DNA of 6,638 nt, taken from positions 1 to 6,638 of the forward strand of contig SCUQ01000039.1 of NCBI GenBank assembly GCA_004297635.1, read 5' to 3'. The notes beneath the pieces are model-generated. The model worked only from the letters and a program-made list of their open reading frames with translations. It was not told the origin of the DNA and did not search any database. The stretch is from Rhizorhabdus sp. (GTDB lineage: Bacteria; Pseudomonadota; Alphaproteobacteria; Sphingomonadales; Sphingomonadaceae). Position 1 is the stretch's first letter. Every line of letters starts with the position of its first letter. The position numbers and the translations under genes were made by a program. Below are positions 1-5,090 of the stretch, piece after piece.

Positions 1-122
1 CTGGCCTGTCCTTCAACGGTGTGCTCGGCGAGCGGATCTTCTGGCAGGCCGGCGGCGAGAACCGCATCGTCAAGGGCGAGGATGAGCTCAAGGTCCGGGC
101 CGGGATCGGCTTCCGCCTCTGA
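1..122 (+). CDS. C-terminal end of a probable outer-membrane beta-barrel protein (5' end outside window)
   Basis: An open frame enters from the left edge (first full codon at 3) and stops at TGA 120-122, giving 39 residues that end in GIGFRL. The last dozen residues (ELKVRAGIGFRL) alternate hydrophobic (L, V, A, I, F, L) with polar or small residues. That is the pattern expected of the final transmembrane strand of an outer-membrane beta-barrel, with hydrophobic residues at the last, third-last and fifth-last positions; the terminal residue is Leu, not the more usual Phe. An autotransporter or porin-like barrel would fit, but the fragment is too short to name a family. A hairpin 16 bases after the stop suggests its transcript ends before the next gene. 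The frame is fairly certain; the function is inference. Confidence 0.55.
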   Translation, partial: GLSFNGVLGERIFWQAGGENRIVKGEDELKVRAGIGFRL

Positions 123-138
123 GGCAATATATCCGATG

Positions 139-172
139 GGCGAGGGAGGGGGCCTCGGCGCCTTCCCTTGCC
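139..172 (+). terminator. Terminator-like hairpin after the upstream gene
   Basis: Bases 139-150 (ggcgagggaggg) pair with 161-172 (ccttcccttgcc) over 12 positions, two of them G-U wobbles (142/169 and 148/163), around a 10-base loop at 151-160. It begins 16 bases after the stop at 120-122. There is no T-run directly after the stem. A run of five T lies at 188-192, about 15 bases further on, so this is not a textbook intrinsic terminator. It could equally be a 3'-end stabilising hairpin. Confidence 0.45.
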
Positions 173-195
173 GATCGAGGCTATGAATTTTTAAT
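168..195 (+). promoter_or_regulatory. Weak sigma70-like promoter candidate for the kor operon
   Basis: TTGCCG at 168-173 (4 of 6 with TTGACA) and TTTAAT at 190-195 (5 of 6 with TATAAT) are separated by 16 bases. The -10 lies in the only AT-rich stretch between the two genes (183-195). It would give a leader of roughly 90 bases before the TTG start at 294. The -35 overlaps the right arm of the hairpin at 139-172. Such matches occur by chance, and no operator palindrome is evident nearby. The remainder of the gap (196-279) shows nothing I can name. Confidence 0.25.
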
Positions 196-279
196 GACAT
201 CGGGCTGGATAGCCGCAATTCCGCGCGTTACACCGTCGAACGAGCATCCCGTGCCGAAGACATGGGAGCCAGTCGATTT

Positions 280-284
280 AGGAG
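280..284 (+). promoter_or_regulatory. Shine-Dalgarno sequence fixing the TTG start of the flavoprotein gene
   Basis: AGGAG at 280-284 sits 9 bases before TTG 294-296. The reading frame has a TAG stop at 279-281, and the codons between it and 294 (gag, tgg, atc, gcg) are not start codons. The TTG is therefore the first possible start in this frame and has a well-placed ribosome-binding site. Confidence 0.75.
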
Positions 285-293
285 TGGATCGCG

Positions 294-2075
294 TTGGAGC
301 CGACCAATATCGAGGCGCCGGATTATTTCCATAAGGTCGTCGATTGCCAATGGGCCTGCCCGGCCCACACGCCCGTCCCGGAATATATCCGCCTGATCGC
401 CCAGGGGCGCCATGCCGACGCCTATATGGTCAACTGGAAGTCGAACGTCTTCCCCGGCATCCTCGGCCGCACCTGCGACCGGCCCTGCGAGCCGGCCTGC
501 CGACGCGGCCGTGTCGATGAGGAGCCGGTGGCGATCTGCCGGCTGAAGCGGGTCGCCGCCGACAACAAGGGCGACGTTTCGGCACGGATGCCGAAGAGGC
601 CCAAGACCAAGATCGGCAAGAAGATCGCCTGTATCGGCGCCGGCCCCGCCTCGATGACGGTGGCGCGCGATCTCGCTCCGCTCGGCTATGACATCACCGT
701 CTATGATGCCGACGCCAAGGCGGGCGGTATGGTGCGCAGCCAGATTCCGCGCTTCCGCCTGCCCGAAAGCGTGATCGACGAGGAGATGGGTTTCATCACC
801 GATCTCGGCCTGACCATGAAGCTGGGGCAGCGGGTCGACAGTCTCGCGGGCCTGCTGCGGCAGGATTATGACGCGATCTTCGTCGGCACCGGCGCGCCGC
901 GCGGCCGCGATCTGCGGATACCGGGCCGTAAGGAGGCCGCCGCCCATATCCATATCGGCATCGAATGGCTGGCCAGTGTCTCCTTCGGCCATATCGAGAG
1001 CATCGGCAAAAGGGTGATCGTGCTTGGCGGCGGCAACACCGCGATGGATTGCTGCCGCACATCGCGGCGGCTGGGCGGCGAGGACGTCAGGGTGATCGTC
1101 CGCTCGGGCTATGACGAGATGAAGGCCTCGCCCTGGGAGAAGGAGGATGCCCAGCATGAGGGCATCCCGATCCACAATTATCTGGTGCCGAAGGCCTTCA
1201 CCCATGACGGCGGCCAGCTGACCGGCGTGACCTTCGAGAAGGTCGGCCCGGTGATCGACGAGAAGGGCCGGCGGACGATGAAGCCAACCGGCGAGCCCGA
1301 CGAGCATTTCGAATGCGACGAGGTGCTGATCGCGGTCGGCCAGGAGAACAGCTTTCCCTGGATCGAACGCGACATCGGCCTGGCGTTCGACGAGTGGGGG
1401 ATGCCGAAGGTCGACGAGACCACCTTTCAGTCGACCAATCCCAAGGTCTTCTTCGGCGGCGACGCGGCGTTCGGGCCGAAGAACATCATCTGGGCGGTCG
1501 CTCATGGTCATGATGCCGCGATCTCGATCGACCATTTCTGTCGGGGGGTAGACCTTCGCCTCAGGCCGCCGCCAGGTGTTCAGATATCGTCGCAGAAGAT
1601 GGGTATCCACGAATGGAGCTATGACAACGACATCTCGCTGGACGACCGGCAGAAGGTGCCGCTGCTGCCGCTGGCGGAAGCGCTTGGCGATGTGAAGGCG
1701 GAGGTCGAACTGGGCTTCGACGATCCGCGCGGCTGGGCGGAAACCCAACGCTGCCTGAACTGCGACGTCCAGACCGTTTTCTCCAAGCCGCTCTGCATCG
1801 AATGCGACGCCTGCGTCGATATCTGCCCCACGGACTGCATCACCTTCACCGTCAACGGCAAGGAGGAGGAGCTGCGGCCACGGCTGAAGGCGCCGGCGAT
1901 GAATCTTTCCCAAGATCTCTACATCTCGTCCACCCTGCCGACCGGCCGGGTGCTGGTGAAGGACGAGGATGTCTGCCTGCATTGCGGCCTGTGTGCCGAG
2001 CGCTGCCCGACCGGGGCATGGGACATGCAGAAGACATTGCTCGAAATGACGCATGCCGGGGGGTGCATGAAATGA
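294..2075 (+). CDS. GltD-like FAD/NAD(P) oxidoreductase fused to a two-cluster ferredoxin domain; electron-transfer subunit of a 2-oxoacid oxidoreductase
   Basis: The 593-residue protein is read from TTG 294; an in-frame stop at 279-281 rules out a longer form. The N-terminus (about 15-90) is the iron-sulfur domain shared with glutamate synthase small subunit and dihydropyrimidine dehydrogenase: C22-P, then C61, C65, C69 in GRTCDRPCEPAC. Next come an FAD-binding motif GAGPAS (115-120), an NAD(P)-binding motif GGGNTAMD (245-252) and a second FAD motif FFGGDAA (386-392). C487LNC490 matches the RCLxC motif common in this family. The C-terminus has two classical CxxCxxCxxxCP ferredoxin motifs, C501/504/507/511 and C561/564/567/571, separated by about 50 residues. 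No signal peptide or membrane segment is seen, so it should be cytoplasmic. The gene overlaps the korA-type gene by 4 bases (ATGA), so it probably carries electrons between KorAB and NAD(P)(H). NADP preference is plausible by family but not shown. Alternative: a stand-alone GltD-like reductase serving other partners. Confidence 0.9.
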   Translation: MEPTNIEAPDYFHKVVDCQWACPAHTPVPEYIRLIAQGRHADAYMVNWKSNVFPGILGRTCDRPCEPACRRGRVDEEPVAICRLKRVAADNKGDVSARMPKRPKTKIGKKIACIGAGPASMTVARDLAPLGYDITVYDADAKAGGMVRSQIPRFRLPESVIDEEMGFITDLGLTMKLGQRVDSLAGLLRQDYDAIFVGTGAPRGRDLRIPGRKEAAAHIHIGIEWLASVSFGHIESIGKRVIVLGGGNTAMDCCRTSRRLGGEDVRVIVRSGYDEMKASPWEKEDAQHEGIPIHNYLVPKAFTHDGGQLTGVTFEKVGPVIDEKGRRTMKPTGEPDEHFECDEVLIAVGQENSFPWIERDIGLAFDEWGMPKVDETTFQSTNPKVFFGGDAAFGPKNIIWAVAHGHDAAISIDHFCRGVDLRLRPPPGVQISSQKMGIHEWSYDNDISLDDRQKVPLLPLAEALGDVKAEVELGFDDPRGWAETQRCLNCDVQTVFSKPLCIECDACVDICPTDCITFTVNGKEEELRPRLKAPAMNLSQDLYISSTLPTGRVLVKDEDVCLHCGLCAERCPTGAWDMQKTLLEMTHAGGCMK

Positions 2076-3907
2076 GCGCGCCGATCGCCGCGGTGAACGA
2101 CTTCGTCGTCAAGTTCGCCAATGTCAACGGATCGGGATCGGCCTCGGCGAATGGGCTGTTCGTCAAGGCGATTCTGCGGATGGGTGTGCCGGTCAGCGCG
2201 CGCAACATCTTCCCGTCGAACATTCAGGGCCTGCCCACCTGGTATGAAATCCGCGTCAGCGGCCATGGCTGGCTGGGCCGGCGCGGCGGGGTCGACCTGA
2301 TGGTCGCGATGAACCCGCAGACCTGGGATCGGGACGTCGGCGAGATCGAACCGGGCGGTTATCTGTTCTACGACAGCACCAAGCCGATGCCGGCCGACCG
2401 CTTCCGCGCCGATATCAACATCGTCGGCATCCCGCTGACCGCGCTGTGCAACGCCGCCTATGTCGAGCCGTCGAAACGCAAGGTGCTCAAGAACATCATC
2501 TATCTCGGCGCATTGACCTATCTGCTCGGCATCGAGCGGGGCGTCGTCGAGGCGCTGCTGGCCGAGGAATATGCGTCCAAGCCGGCGCTGATCCCCGCCA
2601 ATATCGAGGCGCTCCAGATCGGATTCGACCATGCGAGGGCGGAGCTGAAGCCGCTCGGACTGCAGCTGCGGCGCAGCGACAAGGTCGGCAAGCGCATCTT
2701 CGTCGACGGCAACACCGCCGCCGGCCTGGGTGCGGTCTACGGCGGCGCCACGGTGTGCGCCTGGTACCCGATAACCCCATCGACTTCGCTCGCCGAGGCC
2801 TTCATCTCCTACTGTAAAAAACTGCGCCACGATTCCGAGACCGGCGAGGCGCGCTATGCGATCGTCCAGGCCGAGGATGAGATCGCCTCGATCGGCATCG
2901 TCACCGGCGCGGGATGGAATGGCGCGCGCGCCTTCACCTGCACCTCTGGTCCCGGCATCTCGCTGATGCAGGAGTTCATCGGCCTGAGCTATTTCGCCGA
3001 GATTCCGGCGGTGATCTTCGACGTGCAGCGCGGCGGCCCGTCCACAGGCATGCCGACGCGCACCCAGCAGTCGGACATATTGTCGGCCGCCTATGCCAGC
3101 CATGGCGATACCAAGCATGTGCTGCTGCTGCCCGAGGGACCGAACGAGTGTTTCGAGTTCGGCGCGCTTGCCTTCGATCTGGCGGACCGGCTGCAGACGA
3201 TGATCTTCGTCATGCTCGATCTCGACATGGGCATGAACGAATGGCTGATCGACCCGTTCGACTGGGATCATGACCGCGTACTCGACCGCGGTAAGGTCAT
3301 GACCGCCGAGATGCTGGAGGCGGGCGCCGATTTCGGGCGCTACAAGGATGTCGATGGCGACGGTATCCCCTACCGGACCTTGCCGGCGACCCATCCGTCG
3401 AAGGGCAGCTATTTCACGCGCGGCACCTCGCGCGATCCCTATGCGCGCTACAGCGAGGAGGGCGCGGTCTATGTCGACAATATGGAACGGCTGCTCCGCA
3501 AGTTCGACACCGCCAAGACGATCGTGCCCGCGCCCATCGTCCGGAACGCGCCACGCAAGACCAGCTATGGCGTGATCTATTACGGATCGACGAGCCCGGC
3601 GATGGACGAGGCGCTAGCCCAGCTGGAGGCCGAGGGGCTCGCGGTCGATGCGCTCCGCATCCGCGCCTTCCCGTTCGCGGGCGAGATCTTCGACTTCATC
3701 GCCGCGCATGATCTGGTGTTCGTCGTCGAGCAGAACAGGGACGCCCAGCTGCGCGCGCTACTGATCAACGAGGGTGGGGTCGATCCGGCCCGCCTGGTGA
3801 AGGTCCTCAACTATGACGGCTCGCCGATCACGGCGCGCTTCATCAAGGCCGAACTGGCCAAGGGCATGGATATGGCGAAGCCCAGGGCCGGGGAGATGGT
3901 GCGATGA
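2072..3907 (+). CDS. korA: 2-oxoacid:acceptor oxidoreductase, fused gamma-alpha subunit (2-oxoglutarate oxidoreductase alpha, KorA type)
   Basis: The 611-residue protein starts at ATG 2072, overlapping the previous stop (TGA 2073-2075), with a G-run at 2058-2063 as ribosome-binding site. An in-frame GTG at 2063 would add only three residues and is less likely. Residues about 10-195 are the gamma domain (NGSGSASANGLF at 19-30). Residues about 208-385 are the pyrimidine-binding alpha domain, with the family motif YPITPST (232-238), the conserved acidic stretch QAEDE (266-270), TSGPGISLM (291-299) and RGGPSTGMPT (320-329). Residues about 497-600 form the second alpha domain (VIYYGSTSPA, VVEQNRDAQL). 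A fused gamma-alpha chain of about 600 residues is normal for KorA-type enzymes. With the beta subunit it performs CoA-dependent oxidative decarboxylation of a 2-oxoacid to acyl-CoA and CO2. 2-oxoglutarate is the likeliest substrate, but pyruvate or a branched-chain 2-oxoacid cannot be excluded from sequence alone. Confidence 0.92.
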   Translation: MSAPIAAVNDFVVKFANVNGSGSASANGLFVKAILRMGVPVSARNIFPSNIQGLPTWYEIRVSGHGWLGRRGGVDLMVAMNPQTWDRDVGEIEPGGYLFYDSTKPMPADRFRADINIVGIPLTALCNAAYVEPSKRKVLKNIIYLGALTYLLGIERGVVEALLAEEYASKPALIPANIEALQIGFDHARAELKPLGLQLRRSDKVGKRIFVDGNTAAGLGAVYGGATVCAWYPITPSTSLAEAFISYCKKLRHDSETGEARYAIVQAEDEIASIGIVTGAGWNGARAFTCTSGPGISLMQEFIGLSYFAEIPAVIFDVQRGGPSTGMPTRTQQSDILSAAYASHGDTKHVLLLPEGPNECFEFGALAFDLADRLQTMIFVMLDLDMGMNEWLIDPFDWDHDRVLDRGKVMTAEMLEAGADFGRYKDVDGDGIPYRTLPATHPSKGSYFTRGTSRDPYARYSEEGAVYVDNMERLLRKFDTAKTIVPAPIVRNAPRKTSYGVIYYGSTSPAMDEALAQLEAEGLAVDALRIRAFPFAGEIFDFIAAHDLVFVVEQNRDAQLRALLINEGGVDPARLVKVLNYDGSPITARFIKAELAKGMDMAKPRAGEMVR

Positions 3908-4959
3908 CCTATATTGCCAAGCCCGAATTCCACCATCCGTCGCTCAAGGCGAACGCATTGGGCTTCACCCGGCGCGACTATGAGGGAAAGGTTTCGACGC
4001 TCTGCGCGGGGTGCGGTCATGATTCGATCAGTGCCGCGATCGTGCAGGCCTGTTTCGAGATTGACCTGGAGCCGCATCGCCTCGCCAAGCTGTCCGGGAT
4101 CGGCTGCTCGTCCAAGACTCCCGATTATTTCCTGGGGGCCAGCCATGGCTTCAACACCGTCCATGGCCGCATGCCATCGGTGCTGACCGGCGCCAATCTC
4201 GCCAATCGCGACCTGATCTATCTCGGCGTCTCGGGTGATGGCGACAGTGCCTCGATCGGCCTCGGCCAGTTTGCCCATGCGATGCGGCGGGGCGTCAACA
4301 TGGCCTATATCGTCGAGAATAATGGGGTCTACGGCCTGACCAAGGGTCAGTTCTCGGCGACGGCGGACAAGGGCAGCAAATCGAAAAAGGGCGTGGTCAA
4401 TTCGGACAGCGGCATCGATCTGGTCGGCCTCGCGCTCCAGCTCGGCGCCACCTTCGTCGCGCGCAGCTTTTCGGGCGACAAGGAACAGCTGGTGCCGCTC
4501 ATCAAGGCGGCGCTGCGGCACAAGGGCGCGGCCTTCATCGACGTGCTCAGCCCCTGCATCGCGTTCAACAATCACAAGGGCTCGACCAAAAGCTTCGACT
4601 GGGTGCGCGAGCATAATGAGGCCGTGAACCGGCTCGACGTGATGCAGGGCCGCATGGCGGTCAGGGCGAAATATGAACCAGGGTCCCTGACCGAAGTGAC
4701 CCAGCATGACGGATCGGTGCTGCTGCTCCGCAAGATAGCGGAGGATTACGACCCGACCGACCATGTCGGGGCGATCAACTATCTCCAGCAGGCGCATGCG
4801 GCGGGCGAGATCGTCACAGGCCTGCTCTATGTCGACCCGGAGGCAGAGGATCTGCACGACGCGCTCGGCACCGTGAAGCGACCATTGAACGCGCTGTCCG
4901 ACGATGAACTGGTGCCCTCGGCCGCCGCGCTCGACAAGATCAACGCGGCCTTGCGCTGA
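3904..4959 (+). CDS. korB: 2-oxoacid:acceptor oxidoreductase beta subunit, TPP- and [4Fe-4S]-binding (KorB type)
   Basis: The 351-residue protein starts at ATG 3904, overlapping the korA stop by 4 bases, with ggggag at 3890-3895 spaced 8 bases before it. The TPP/Mg site is GDGD at 111-114 followed by NNGVYGLTKGQ at 139-149. The cluster ligands are C34 and C37 (LCAGCG), C68 (GIGCSSK) and C218 (SPCIAFNN). From memory, the Sulfolobus enzyme uses C12, C15, C46 and C197, so the spacings 3/31/150 here nearly equal 3/31/151 there. On that offset, K71 and L145 fall where the Sulfolobus residues K49 and L123, linked to 2-oxoacid recognition, lie; this favours a 2-oxoglutarate or broad-specificity enzyme. 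It is about 50 residues longer than minimal beta subunits: a C-terminal tail after about 260 and some 20 extra N-terminal residues. It should act as a cytoplasmic complex with KorA and the flavoprotein. A 131-bp convergent gap follows. Confidence 0.93.
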   Translation: MTYIAKPEFHHPSLKANALGFTRRDYEGKVSTLCAGCGHDSISAAIVQACFEIDLEPHRLAKLSGIGCSSKTPDYFLGASHGFNTVHGRMPSVLTGANLANRDLIYLGVSGDGDSASIGLGQFAHAMRRGVNMAYIVENNGVYGLTKGQFSATADKGSKSKKGVVNSDSGIDLVGLALQLGATFVARSFSGDKEQLVPLIKAALRHKGAAFIDVLSPCIAFNNHKGSTKSFDWVREHNEAVNRLDVMQGRMAVRAKYEPGSLTEVTQHDGSVLLLRKIAEDYDPTDHVGAINYLQQAHAAGEIVTGLLYVDPEAEDLHDALGTVKRPLNALSDDELVPSAAALDKINAALR

Positions 4960-4977
4960 GCCTTCGGGCATAGCGCG

Positions 4978-4992
4978 CGGCGGGGGCCGCCG
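4978..4992 (+). terminator. Short GC hairpin between convergent genes, possible terminator
   Basis: cggcgg (4978-4983) and ccgccg (4987-4992) are a perfect 6-bp inverted repeat around a GGG loop, starting 19 bases after the korB stop at 4957-4959. No T-run follows on either strand, so it is at best a non-canonical or attenuating structure. In sequence this GC-rich such a repeat can arise by chance. The rest of the 131-bp gap (4960-5090) holds two further small inverted repeats, catcgg/ccgatg (4994-4999 and 5024-5029) and catgc/gcatg (5045-5049 and 5057-5061), and no gene. Confidence 0.3.
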
Positions 4993-5090
4993 TCATCGGT
5001 AAGGCAGCCAAAGCCGGCGGACGCCGATGCCGGGACGTTCGCGGCATGCGCGGCAGGCATGACAGCGGTCGCCCTGTGGGACAACTGATG

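Noticed and set aside
196..279. Search for an operator, riboswitch or small ORF in the operon leader
   Set aside because: Only trivial 4-5 bp inverted repeats are visible, with no FNR-type palindrome and no convincing small reading frame.
228..2054. A 608-codon open frame on the minus strand opposite the flavoprotein gene
   Set aside because: Its translation shows no recognisable domain and is biased in composition (Arg, Ala, Asp, His, Leu). The plus strand carries clear FAD, NAD(P) and Fe-S motifs throughout. Long antisense frames are a common by-product of GC-rich codon usage.
1802..2071. N-terminal extension of KorA upstream of ATG 2072
   Set aside because: It would overlap the ferredoxin motifs of the flavoprotein gene by 270 bases, and its translation (Arg/Ala-rich) is an out-of-frame reading of that gene. 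The ATGA overlap and the G-rich ribosome site support 2072.
1919..3394. A 491-codon minus-strand frame opposite korA
   Set aside because: The korA frame has the conserved family motifs across this region; the antisense translation looks like low-complexity composition with no motif.
3811..4971. A 386-codon minus-strand frame covering almost exactly korB
   Set aside because: KorB is certain from its TPP and cluster motifs. The antisense frame mirrors its codon usage and has no recognisable domain.
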